Translations under genes and position numbers: made by a program | Assembly: GCA_004299545.1 (NCBI GenBank) | Contig: SCRB01001012.1 | Location: 1-6,659 of the forward strand | Origin: Rhizobiaceae bacterium | Lineage (GTDB): Bacteria > Pseudomonadota > Alphaproteobacteria > Rhizobiales > Rhizobiaceae | Length of the DNA: 6,659 nt | Direction of reading: 5' to 3' | The notes under the pieces: generated by a model | Database searches by the model: none | What the model was told of the DNA's origin: nothing | What the model saw: the letters and a program-made list of their open reading frames with translations, nothing else | Shown here: positions 1 through 6,393 of the stretch, one piece after another | Numbering within the stretch: position 1 is the first letter of the stretch | Layout: each line of letters opens with the position of its first letter

Positions 1-15
1 CCCTTGTGTAAAAAT

Positions 16-45
16 GGCGCCTGGTCGAAGCGGCGGCGCCTGATC
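16..45 (+). promoter_or_regulatory. Direct repeat in the pckA leader, possible operator
   Basis: The sequence GGCGCCTGGTC (16-26) recurs as GGCGCCTGATC (35-45), 10 of 11 bases identical, with a 19-bp period, close to two helical turns. Each copy contains the palindrome GGCGCC, so the two can also be read as an inverted repeat with a 13-base loop. The second copy ends 30 bases before the pckA start. In Sinorhizobium meliloti pckA is reported to be controlled by the LacI/GalR-family regulator PckR, which makes an operator here plausible, but I cannot match these bases to a known site. The window starts too close to show the promoter. Confidence 0.3.
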
Positions 46-62
46 ATTTCATAACGGAGAGG

Positions 63-67
63 TAAGG
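63..67 (+). promoter_or_regulatory. Ribosome binding site of pckA
   Basis: TAAGG ends 8 bases before ATG 76, and a stronger purine run, GGAGAGG (56-62), lies just upstream. A second GAGG (72-75) abuts the ATG and is too close to act. This supports ATG 76 as the pckA start. Confidence 0.55.
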
Positions 68-75
68 CATCGAGG

Positions 76-1686
76 ATGAAAGAATTCGGCTGGCACAACC
101 CGCACTGCGGTCTTGAAAGTTCCGGTCTTTCGGGAGCCGCCGTCGCCTATTTCAATTTCGGAGCGGCCTGTCTTTACGAGGAGGCGCTTCGCAGAAGCGA
201 GGCGAGGCTCACCGCCGCGGGTGCGCTGATGGCCGTGACAGGGCGGCATACCGGCCGCTCCGCCAAGGATAAGTTCACCGTCCGCGATGCCAATACCGAC
301 GGCGTGGTCTGGTGGGACAACAATGCGCCCATGGCGCCGGAGCATTTCGAAACGCTCTATGCGGACTTTCAGGCGCATGTGAAAGACAAGGAGCTTTTTG
401 TTCAGGACCTTGCCGGCGGCGCCGACGAAACCTTCCGCTTGCCGGTCCGGGTGGTTACGGAATATGCTTGGCATTCGCTTTTCATCCGCAATCTCCTGAT
501 CCGCCCCGATCGTGGTGCGCTGGAAAGTTTCGTGCCGAAAATGACGGTCATCGACCTGCCCTCCTTCAGGGCGGACCCCGCACGTCATGGATGCCGGAGC
601 GAAACCGTCGTCGCCGTCGACCTGACTCGGATGATCGTGCTGATCGGCGGCACCTCCTACGCCGGCGAGATGAAGAAGTCGGTCTTCACCGCGTTGAACT
701 ACATGCTGCCGGCGCGCGGCGTCATGCCGATGCACTGTTCGGCGAATGTGGGTCCGGACGACGATCCGGCTATCTTTTTCGGCCTTTCGGGCACCGGCAA
801 GACGACGCTTTCCGCGGATTCGAGCCGCACCCTTCTGGGCGACGACGAACATGGGTGGGGGCCCGACGGCCTATTCAATTTCGAAGGCGGCTGCTACGCC
901 AAGACGATCCGCCTGTCGCCCGAGGCCGAGCCCGAAATCTACGCAACGACGCAGCGTTTCGGCACCATTCTGGAAAATGTCGTCCTCGACGAAGAGGGCG
1001 TTCCGGACTTCAATGATGGTTCGCTGACCGAAAACACGCGCTGCGCCTATCCGCTTCATTTTATCGCCAATGCGAGCCCGACGGGCCGCACCGGCCATCC
1101 GAAGAACGTCATCATGCTGACGGCGGATGCCTTCGGCGTGCTGCCGCCGGTCGCCAAACTGACGCCGGCCCAGGCCATGTATCATTTCCTGTCGGGCTAC
1201 ACCGCCAAGGTTGCCGGCACGGAAAAGGGGGTCACCGAGCCAGAAGCGACTTTTTCGACCTGTTTTGGTGCGCCCTTCATGCCGCGTCATCCCGCGGAAT
1301 ACGGCAATCTGCTGCGTCGCCTGATCGCCGAACACGATGTCGATTGCTGGCTCGTCAACACCGGCTGGACGGGTGGTGCCTATGGCACCGGCCGCCGCAT
1401 GCCGATCAAGGCGACAAGGACCCTCCTCGCCGCCGCCCTCGACGGCTCGCTTCACGATGCGACGTTCCGCACCGATCCTCATTTCGGCTTCGCCGTCCCG
1501 GTCGCGGTTCCCGGCGTCGACGAGACGATCCTCGACCCGCGCCGGACCTGGGCGGACGGGACGGCCTATGACCGTCAGGCGAAGAAGCTCGTCCGCATGT
1601 TCATCGACAATTTCGCCAAGTTCGAGGACCATGTGGATGCGGACGTCAACATGGCGGCGCCGCGCGTCCAGGATGCCGCGGAATAG
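76..1686 (+). CDS. pckA: Phosphoenolpyruvate carboxykinase (ATP)
   Basis: This cytoplasmic enzyme converts oxaloacetate and ATP to phosphoenolpyruvate, ADP and CO2, the entry step of gluconeogenesis from C4 acids. The 536-residue length fits the bacterial ATP-dependent family. Visible family landmarks: substrate-loop motif [10 protein letters not shown] (58-67, with the usual Pro of GRSPKDK replaced by Ala63), [12 protein letters not shown] (191-202), MHCSAN (219-224), P-loop [11 protein letters not shown] (236-246), kinase-2 segment LLGDDEHGW (253-261), NFEGGCYAK (268-276) and ENTRCAYP (319-326). By alignment with E. coli PckA, Lys201, His220 and Asp257 should bind Mn2+, Lys242 the ATP phosphates, and Arg322 the substrate region. 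No key residue is missing. ATG 76 has a usable ribosome site and gives a typical N-terminus. The gene is monocistronic here, facing emrB convergently. In several rhizobia the gene left of pckA is chvI, read the other way, but that lies outside this window. Confidence 0.98.
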   Translation: MKEFGWHNPHCGLESSGLSGAAVAYFNFGAACLYEEALRRSEARLTAAGALMAVTGRHTGRSAKDKFTVRDANTDGVVWWDNNAPMAPEHFETLYADFQAHVKDKELFVQDLAGGADETFRLPVRVVTEYAWHSLFIRNLLIRPDRGALESFVPKMTVIDLPSFRADPARHGCRSETVVAVDLTRMIVLIGGTSYAGEMKKSVFTALNYMLPARGVMPMHCSANVGPDDDPAIFFGLSGTGKTTLSADSSRTLLGDDEHGWGPDGLFNFEGGCYAKTIRLSPEAEPEIYATTQRFGTILENVVLDEEGVPDFNDGSLTENTRCAYPLHFIANASPTGRTGHPKNVIMLTADAFGVLPPVAKLTPAQAMYHFLSGYTAKVAGTEKGVTEPEATFSTCFGAPFMPRHPAEYGNLLRRLIAEHDVDCWLVNTGWTGGAYGTGRRMPIKATRTLLAAALDGSLHDATFRTDPHFGFAVPVAVPGVDETILDPRRTWADGTAYDRQAKKLVRMFIDNFAKFEDHVDADVNMAAPRVQDAAE

Positions 1687-1734
1687 AGCATGGTCCGGAA
1701 ACGTGATTACCGGTTTCCGAAACGGTCATGCTCT
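1685..1734. repeat. Rhizobial-type 50-bp palindromic intergenic repeat
   Basis: The outer arms AGAGCATG (1685-1692) and CATGCTCT (1727-1734) are perfectly complementary. An inner pair, CGGAAAC (1696-1702) and GTTTCCG (1713-1719), encloses a 10-base loop. Both helices can form together, with an unpaired internal bulge on the right side. The left arm begins inside the TAG stop codon of pckA. Palindromes with GAGCATG/CATGCTC ends and a GGAAA...TTTCC core are dispersed between genes in many Hyphomicrobiales, and I assign this one there from memory of the pattern. No T-run follows, so it is not a classical terminator, although a hairpin between convergent genes could stabilise 3' ends or weaken read-through. 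Confidence 0.7.
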
Positions 1735-1780
1735 CACAGGAAAATGGAATTTGTCCGCGGCCGGCGGGTGAGGGCGCTGC

Positions 1781-3331
1781 TCATTCCATGACGACGCTGT
1801 GATCCATCGCCTGAGGCCGGTCCGCCTTGCGCAGCAGAAGAAGCAACGGGATTGCGACGATAGACAATATGGTCATCAGCTTGAAATCATCGACATAGCT
1901 GATGATGGTCGCCTGTAGCGTTACCGCGCCGTCAAGTGCGGCGCGGCCAGCCTCGGTGAACGGGCTCATCAGCTTCATCACTTCGGGGTTCTGGAACACC
2001 GGATTGAACGGCGTCACATAGGTCGAGATGTCGGCGTGGTTGGCCTGGGTGTTTTCGCTCAGGAGCGCCATCACGATGGAGATACCGACGCTGGAACCGA
2101 TATTGCGCGAAAGATTATAGAGGCCGGTCCCCTCGGCGCGCATTCTGGCCGGCAGGGTTTCGAAGGTCACGGTCGTGAGCGGCACGAAGAGGAAGCCGAG
2201 GCCGGCGCCCTGGACGAAACCCGTCACCGCAATCTCCCACTCGGAGACGTCGGGCGTCCATCCTTCCATCAGATACATCGCCCAGGCAGTGACCAGGAAC
2301 CCCACCAGCAGAAGCAGACGCGTATCGACCTTGTTGATCAGCCGGCCGACGAAGAACATGCACATCATGGTGCCGAGGCCGCGCGGCCCCATGACGATGC
2401 CGGCGGTAAGGACCGGATAGCCCATCAATGTCTGCAGATAGGGTGTGAGCAGCGCCAGCGACGCCAGGTAGGTGATGCCGACGACGAAGATGAAGATCAT
2501 CCCGACCGCGAAGTTCCGGTCGAGGAACAGCGCCGGGTTCACGAACGTTCCCTTGGCCGTAAAGGTGTGGACGAGGAAGACATAGAAGGCCGAGGCTGCC
2601 ACGATCGCCTCGATAATGATTTCGCCCGAGGAGAACCAGTTCAACTGCTCGCCCCGGTCGAGAACCATCTGCAAGGCCGCGATGGCGACGCTCAGCGCCC
2701 CGAAACCCAGCCAGTCCAGCCGCGCGAACATATCCTTCTTCGTTTCGCTGACGAAGACCGATATGCCGACCAGCGCGACCACGGCGATGGGAACGTTGAT
2801 ATAGAAAACCCAGCGCCAGCTGGCGTTTTCCGTCAGCCAACCGCCGAGGACAGGCCCAAGCACGGGTCCGACCATGACCGAGATGCCGAACATCGCCATT
2901 GCCGAACCACGTTCCTCGACCGTGTAGATGTCGAGCAGGATGCTTTGCGAGATCGGCACCAGCGCCGCGCCGAACAGGCCCTGGAGCAGGCGGAAGCCGA
3001 CGATCTGGTAGAGCGACTGGGCGAGCCCGCACAGGATCGAGGCGATGGCGAAGCCGGTGATCGAGATCATCAGGATGCGCTTGCGCCCGAAACGGTTCGC
3101 GAGATAGCCCGAAGGCGGCGTCATCACCGCGGCCGCCACTATATAGGAAGTCAGTACCCAGTTGACCTGGTCATAGCTCGCGGACACGCTGCCCTGGATA
3201 TAGGGGAGTGCGACATTGGCGATCGTCGTGTCCAGCGCCTGCATGATGACGGCGAGAACGACGCAGAACGATATGGCGCCGCGGTTGGCGACGGGTGTCG
3301 TCGCCTCCGCGCCGCTGGCGGGACTAGCCAT
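1781..3331 (-). CDS. emrB: EmrB/QacA-type multidrug exporter, MFS DHA2 family
   Basis: This 516-residue inner-membrane protein is predicted to be the drug:H+ antiporter of a tripartite efflux pump. Motifs typical of the 14-helix DHA2 family are present: LDTTIANVALP in helix 1 (33-43), motif A as GYLANRFGRKR (75-85), the motif B region RLLQGLFGA (114-122), motif C as GPVLGPVLGGWL (155-166), then WRWVFYINVPI (172-182), and further hydrophobic segments up to about residue 500. A long polar loop at about 425-475 before the last helix is usual for EmrB. The ATG overlaps the end of emrA by 8 bp (ATGGCTAG), which implies translational coupling. GGAGG (3350-3346 on the minus strand) lies 14 bases upstream, rather far for a ribosome site. 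The substrate cannot be told from sequence. Homologues in rhizobia (RmrB of Rhizobium etli) export plant phenolics, and E. coli EmrB exports hydrophobic uncouplers. The symbol is assigned by family, not by demonstrated orthology. Confidence 0.93.
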   Translation of the reverse strand: MASPASGAEATTPVANRGAISFCVVLAVIMQALDTTIANVALPYIQGSVSASYDQVNWVLTSYIVAAAVMTPPSGYLANRFGRKRILMISITGFAIASILCGLAQSLYQIVGFRLLQGLFGAALVPISQSILLDIYTVEERGSAMAMFGISVMVGPVLGPVLGGWLTENASWRWVFYINVPIAVVALVGISVFVSETKKDMFARLDWLGFGALSVAIAALQMVLDRGEQLNWFSSGEIIIEAIVAASAFYVFLVHTFTAKGTFVNPALFLDRNFAVGMIFIFVVGITYLASLALLTPYLQTLMGYPVLTAGIVMGPRGLGTMMCMFFVGRLINKVDTRLLLLVGFLVTAWAMYLMEGWTPDVSEWEIAVTGFVQGAGLGFLFVPLTTVTFETLPARMRAEGTGLYNLSRNIGSSVGISIVMALLSENTQANHADISTYVTPFNPVFQNPEVMKLMSPFTEAGRAALDGAVTLQATIISYVDDFKLMTILSIVAIPLLLLLRKADRPQAMDHSVVME

Positions 3332-4604
3332 GGCTCTTGCCGGAGCCTCCGAAGAGGTTCTTCAGGAAAAGGGGAAAGCCGCGCGCGTGGCCGGTTTCGA
3401 CGTCGACCTCGACACTCATCCCGGCCCTGAGTGGCGGCTTGCCGGCGGGGTCCTCGATGCTGACGCGCATCGGGATGCGCTGCACCACCTTCACCCAGTT
3501 GCCGCTGGTGTTCTGTGCCGGCAGGAGCGAGAAACTCGCGGCCGATGCCGGGCTGATGCTGGTGACTTTCCCGTGCCACTCGACGCCCGGATAGGTATCG
3601 ACCGTGATCGTCGCCTTCTGGCCGGGGCGCACATAGGTCAGTTCCGTTTCCTTGGGGCTCGCCTCGACCCAGAGATCGTTCTGTGACACGAGGCTGAACG
3701 CGGGCGTCGAGTCCGGCAGGTAACGGCCGACCTGCAAGGCGTCGACATTGGTGACGACACCGTCGAAAGGCGCTTTGACGATCGAGTCGTTATAGTCGCG
3801 CTGGGCGTCCTCGACCGCGGATTTCGCTTGCAGATAGAACGGGTTCTGCTCAACGGGCTGATCGGGATCGTTGCCGAGTTGGGCCAGGACGGCCTTTGCC
3901 TGGGCTTCGGCGACAGTGACCTTCTGCTGCGCTGTCACCAGATCGTGCCGCGCCTGGTCGTAGGCCGCTTTAGATGCCGTGGACGTTGCCAGCAGATCCT
4001 TCTGCCGCTGCAGAGTCTCCTGATAATAGGGCAGGTCGGCCTTGGCTTGCGCGATCCCGGCCAGCGCCTGCTGGTAGCTCGCTTTCAGCGTCAGAACCTG
4101 ATTGCGGACCGTTCCGAGCTGCGCCTTGGCGGCATCCAGCGCGGTTCTGAAGGAATCCGGTCTCAGGCGGAAAAGCACCTGCCCCTTTTTGACGACCTCG
4201 TTGTTATGAACATCGATTTCCGCGACTGTACCGGACACGTCCGTCGAGATCGAAAGCGAGCGTGCGCGCAGATAGGCGTTGTCGGTCGTCATTACCGCGC
4301 CGCCGGTCACATAGACGTAACCGCCGGCGATGAGCGCAACAGGGAGCAGCGCGAAAAGCAGCGGCCGCTTCCGGTTGCGCTTCGCCTTTTTCGGCGGGAA
4401 GACGACAGCGGGCTCGACCGGCGTTCCGGCCGGTACGGGGCGTTCGGCCACCGTCTCCGCTGCCGCCGGCTCTGGCGTCACTGGCGATTCCAGTTCGCCT
4501 TTCTCGATCCTGGCAACGTCTTCGCGCTGCTCTCGCCCTTCATCGAGGCGCCCTTCATTGAGGTGAATGACCTGGTCGTCCTGGTATTTTCTTTTTGCGG
4601 ACAT
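3324..4604 (-). CDS. emrA: EmrA-type membrane fusion protein (HlyD family)
   Basis: This 426-residue periplasmic adaptor links the EmrB exporter to a TolC-like outer-membrane channel. It has an unusually long cytoplasmic N-terminus (1-80, rich in Glu, Pro and Ala, ending in the basic patch KKAKRNRKR at 72-80). One membrane anchor follows (about 81-99), then the family signature TTDNAYLRA (106-114), the first lipoyl half (about 117-150, with VKKGQVLFRL), and a helical coiled-coil hairpin (about 152-243). The second lipoyl half is at about 268-305 (IVKAPFDGVV), and the beta-barrel part contains NWVKVVQRIPMRV (369-381) and PLRAGMSVEVDV (391-402). The start lies 9 bp after the regulator's stop with no clear ribosome site (AAAACAAG precedes it), so translation probably depends on reinitiation. 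ATG 4604 is the only ATG before the signature region. It is 36 residues longer than E. coli EmrA (390), and most of the difference is the N-terminal tail. Confidence 0.93.
   Translation of the reverse strand: MSAKRKYQDDQVIHLNEGRLDEGREQREDVARIEKGELESPVTPEPAAAETVAERPVPAGTPVEPAVVFPPKKAKRNRKRPLLFALLPVALIAGGYVYVTGGAVMTTDNAYLRARSLSISTDVSGTVAEIDVHNNEVVKKGQVLFRLRPDSFRTALDAAKAQLGTVRNQVLTLKASYQQALAGIAQAKADLPYYQETLQRQKDLLATSTASKAAYDQARHDLVTAQQKVTVAEAQAKAVLAQLGNDPDQPVEQNPFYLQAKSAVEDAQRDYNDSIVKAPFDGVVTNVDALQVGRYLPDSTPAFSLVSQNDLWVEASPKETELTYVRPGQKATITVDTYPGVEWHGKVTSISPASAASFSLLPAQNTSGNWVKVVQRIPMRVSIEDPAGKPPLRAGMSVEVDVETGHARGFPLFLKNLFGGSGKSHG
3332..3350 (-). promoter_or_regulatory. Hairpin overlapping the emrB ribosome binding site
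   Basis: On the minus strand GGCTC (3347-3343), a 6-base loop and GAGCC (3336-3332) form a perfect 5-bp stem ending directly at the emrB ATG (3331-3329). Its 5' arm shares two bases with the only good Shine-Dalgarno sequence, GGAGG (3350-3346). Ribosomes finishing emrA would open it, so it could couple emrB translation to emrA. The stem is short and may be incidental. Confidence 0.3.
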
Positions 4605-4613
4605 CTTGTTTTA

Positions 4614-5084
4614 TCAGCCGTGGGTCTTTTCGGATTCGTTTGCAGGAAGCGCGCATGCCTCGAGCAGGTTGGATTTGATAAGGGAAAGCGTTTTGAGGAG
4701 CCGTTCCTGTTCGTCCATGCCTATGCTGGCGAATGCTTCCTGGCTGGTTCTGTGGCCGGTCACTCGCATCGTGTTGAGCAACGGCCGGGCGGCGGGAGTC
4801 AGATAGAGCAGCCAGGAGCGGCGGTCCGTCGGATGACGCCGCCTTTCCACCAGTCCCCGGGCCTGCATCTTGTCGACCAGCCGCGCCAGCGTAATCGGCG
4901 TAATCTCGATCAATTCCGCGAGGCCGTTCTGGTTGACGCCTTCATTGGCGGACAGGATCGCCAGCACCTGCCATTGCGCCCGCGTCAGGCCGAACGAACG
5001 GGAGCGCTGCTCGAAACGCTTGCGCTGCAGCCGCGCGACATCGTGGAGCGCGAAGCTGATATTGGAGGACAGGGTGGGCACCAT
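4614..5084 (-). CDS. MarR-family transcriptional regulator of the emr operon
   Basis: This 156-residue protein is predicted to be a dimeric winged-helix repressor that senses small, often phenolic, ligands. N-terminal dimerisation helices (about 5-30) precede LTRAQWQVLAIL (33-44), helix-turn-helix NQNGLAELIEITPITLARLV (51-70), then LVERRRHPTDRRSWLLYLT (78-96), whose DRR marks the wing, and C-terminal helices (about 97-145). The frame is open further upstream to TTG 5156. I prefer ATG 5084 because MarR homologues begin shortly before the first dimerisation helix and because the extension would run through the putative promoter. Neither start has a strong Shine-Dalgarno sequence. The gene is first in an operon with emrA and emrB, the same order as emrRAB of E. 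coli, so it most likely represses its own operon. Whether it also controls the divergent small gene is an inference from the shared promoter region. Confidence 0.92.
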   Translation of the reverse strand: MVPTLSSNISFALHDVARLQRKRFEQRSRSFGLTRAQWQVLAILSANEGVNQNGLAELIEITPITLARLVDKMQARGLVERRRHPTDRRSWLLYLTPAARPLLNTMRVTGHRTSQEAFASIGMDEQERLLKTLSLIKSNLLEACALPANESEKTHG

Positions 5085-5102
5085 AACAATATGGAAGCTG
5101 TT

Positions 5103-5156
5103 TATAGGCCTGCTTATTATCGCAGAGCATATAATCCTGCTGGACGCCTCGCGCAA
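5103..5156. promoter_or_regulatory. Overlapping divergent promoters and direct repeat (candidate MarR operator)
   Basis: The 149-bp space between the regulator (ATG 5084, minus) and the small gene (ATG 5234, plus) is locally AT-rich. On the plus strand there is a perfect TATAAT (5130-5135) with no good -35 at 17 bp (GGCCTG, 5107-5112). On the minus strand TTGCGC (5156-5151) and TATATG (5133-5128) are 17 bp apart, so the two -10 elements overlap. TATAGGCCTGCT (5103-5114) and TATAATCCTGCT (5130-5141) form a direct repeat, 10 of 12 bases identical with a 27-bp period, that covers the -35 and -10 zones. A regulator bound here could affect both directions. MarR proteins usually bind inverted repeats, which weakens the operator reading. 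All of this is pattern matching by eye. Confidence 0.35.
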
Positions 5157-5221
5157 GACGCTCTACAGCGCTGGAACCAAGAGAATCCGACTGATGCCGA
5201 AATGTCGCAATGCGATACACC

Positions 5222-5226
5222 GAGGT
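5222..5226 (+). promoter_or_regulatory. Ribosome binding site deciding the small-gene start
   Basis: GAGGT lies 7 bases before ATG 5234, near-ideal spacing. The upstream in-frame ATG 5210 has no such site, and it would place eight extra residues before the signal peptide. Confidence 0.7.
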
Positions 5227-5233
5227 ATGGACG

Positions 5234-5557
5234 ATGAATCGTCTGATCATGGTTAGCGCCGTGTTTATCCTTGCTGCGGGACCGGCCGGTGCAGCGGGAA
5301 AAGCGGTGAGTTGCGCCGGGATGGCCATGTTGGGCGGCGCGCAACTGGTTTGCAGCCATGTCGACGCGAACGCTCCCGCACAGTTCTGCACCTATAGCTG
5401 GTCGCTCCACTCGATGGAAAACGGGCAGCAGACGGTCGAAGGCTCGTTCATGCTGCCGCCGGGCGCGAAGAACGTGACAGTCTATCAGGGAAGCGGCTTC
5501 GACAGCGCCTATTCCAACCCGATCGTTCTTTGCCGCGGCCGCAAGGATCACGGATAG
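5234..5557 (+). CDS. Small exported four-cysteine protein of unknown function
   Basis: I do not recognise this 107-residue protein. It begins with a clear Sec signal peptide: a short basic start (MNR), a hydrophobic core (about 4-16) and a small-residue cleavage region GPAGAAGK (about 16-23), leaving a mature part of about 86 residues. Four cysteines at 27, 40, 52 and 100 all lie in the mature part, suggesting two disulphides formed in the periplasm or outside the cell. Aromatic and Ser-rich stretches (FCTYSWSLHS, 51-60; NVTVYQGSGFDSAYS, 80-94) suggest a compact beta fold, but no domain is evident. There is no lipobox, so it should be soluble. It is divergent from the MarR regulator with shared promoter space, and its stop is 11 bp from the convergent DUF1045 gene. 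A link to the efflux operon is possible but rests on position only. Confidence 0.8.
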   Translation: MNRLIMVSAVFILAAGPAGAAGKAVSCAGMAMLGGAQLVCSHVDANAPAQFCTYSWSLHSMENGQQTVEGSFMLPPGAKNVTVYQGSGFDSAYSNPIVLCRGRKDHG

Positions 5558-5568
5558 GTCCGCCGCTC

Positions 5569-6258
5569 TCAGGCTTTCCCCCTGAAAGGATGGAGCGACC
5601 GGACGAGGAAGGGCGCTCCGGCCTCGCTTTCCACGAACAGCGCGAGCGATCCGAAAGTGAGCGGTTCGGCCAGTTGCGGTTCGAACAGCCGCGTGAGGGC
5701 CGCCTCCACCGGCGCGCTTTCGGCCGGCCAGACGCGGCCTGTCAGTGTCAAGTGAAAACGGAATGTATCGAAGACATAGGGATAGCCCCACCGGTGGAGG
5801 TTCTCCAGGTCCCCCGGCGTAAGCCTATCGGGTTTGCGCCGGGCGATGTCCGCTTCGCTGAGCGGCGCCCGGAAGGGGTCGAAGGTTGCGACGACATCCC
5901 CTGCAAGGCGGTCGAGCGGTTTGTTGGCGCCCTTTGAGGTGAGGGCGAAAAAGCCTCGGATCCGGCCGATTTCGAGGGCGACGGGAAAGGGCTTCACCGA
6001 CGCGGCGAAAGCATCGACCGCGGCGATCAATTCGGCTTCACTCCTGCCCTCTCTAAGGTGGAACGGCGCCTTCAGTGTTGCATGGAAGCCGTAGCGTCTT
6101 GCTGCGCTGGTGAGGCGGCTGACGCTCTCCGCCGGCAGGTGTGCGTCCGCCGAGTGTGGAACCGGGCGTCCCGAAAAAGCGTCCCGGCCGAGCCAGGCCG
6201 AAGCCGTTCGGACGAGCGGGGAGTCCGCCGGCGGCGTGTAGTAGATGGCGTAGCGCAT
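5569..6258 (-). CDS. DUF1045 family protein (2H phosphoesterase superfamily)
   Basis: This 229-residue cytoplasmic protein matches the DUF1045 family, annotated as a putative phosphonate-metabolism protein because many members sit in C-P lyase (phn) clusters. Two His-x-Thr motifs typical of the 2H phosphoesterase fold are visible: GFHATLKAPF (57-66; His59, Thr61) and FHLTLTG (168-174; His169, Thr171). They lie about 110 residues apart, as expected for the two halves of the active site, which in this superfamily acts on cyclic or linear phosphodiesters. The frame could start at ATG 6330, but ATG 6258 (MRYAIYYTPP) matches the usual family N-terminus and leaves a normal intergenic space. The ribosome site AGAAAGA (6265-6259 region) is weak. 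No phn genes are visible nearby. The neighbour is hrpB, read divergently. The true substrate is not known to me. Confidence 0.88.
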   Translation of the reverse strand: MRYAIYYTPPADSPLVRTASAWLGRDAFSGRPVPHSADAHLPAESVSRLTSAARRYGFHATLKAPFHLREGRSEAELIAAVDAFAASVKPFPVALEIGRIRGFFALTSKGANKPLDRLAGDVVATFDPFRAPLSEADIARRKPDRLTPGDLENLHRWGYPYVFDTFRFHLTLTGRVWPAESAPVEAALTRLFEPQLAEPLTFGSLALFVESEAGAPFLVRSLHPFRGKA

Positions 6259-6266
6259 GCGTCTTT

Positions 6267-6279
6267 CTGCCTTTGGCAG
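6267..6279 (-). other. Small hairpin in the DUF1045 leader
   Basis: CTGCC (6267-6271) and GGCAG (6275-6279) form a perfect 5-bp stem with a 3-base loop. It ends 8 bases before the DUF1045 ATG, so it could affect access to the start. It may equally be chance in GC-rich DNA. Confidence 0.2.
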
Positions 6280-6342
6280 GATGAATCCGTGGTGAACGCC
6301 TCCGCCCGTCGTTATCCGTGTGGTCCCCATATTCCAATTTTC

Positions 6343-6351
6343 TTATCCACA
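6343..6351 (+). promoter_or_regulatory. DnaA-box nonamer
   Basis: TTATCCACA is a perfect match to the strongest DnaA-binding nonamer. It lies in the 135-bp divergent space between DUF1045 and hrpB. A related but degenerate TTATCC-GTG (6312-6320) lies 31 bp to the left. One box does not make an origin. It could be a DnaA titration or regulatory site, or chance: about 0.05 perfect matches would be expected in a window this size with equal base composition. Confidence 0.35.
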
Positions 6352-6393
6352 GGGTAACTGCCGGCGTCGTCGTCATTCGATCCGGTAAAGACA

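Noticed and set aside
49..852. 267-codon minus-strand open frame opposite pckA
   Set aside because: The complementary strand encodes canonical PEP carboxykinase motifs. The antisense translation shows no domain.
1735..1780. Terminator or small gene in the rest of the pckA-emrB gap
   Set aside because: A CCGC/GCGG mini-stem (about 1755-1767) has no T-run, and no frame with a start signal is present.
2036..3430. 464-codon plus-strand open frame opposite emrB
   Set aside because: Its translation is rich in Arg, Asp, His and Glu with no domain, as expected from the complement of a GC-rich membrane-protein gene. The minus-strand EmrB motifs are unambiguous.
5085..5156. 24-codon N-terminal extension of the MarR gene from TTG 5156
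   Set aside because: It would read through the putative divergent promoter and lacks a ribosome site. MarR homologues start near ATG 5084.
3828..5237. 469-codon plus-strand open frame opposite emrA and marR
   Set aside because: It runs across two well-supported genes and their promoter, with no recognisable motif. It is a composition shadow.
5558..5600. Rho-independent terminator between the small gene and DUF1045
   Set aside because: Only short overlapping stems (TCAGG/CCTGA and CTTTC/GAAAG) are present, inside the DUF1045 coding end and without a T-run.
6259..6330. 24-codon N-terminal extension of DUF1045 from ATG 6330
   Set aside because: Family members begin at the MRYAIYY segment, and the extension looks like translated intergenic DNA.
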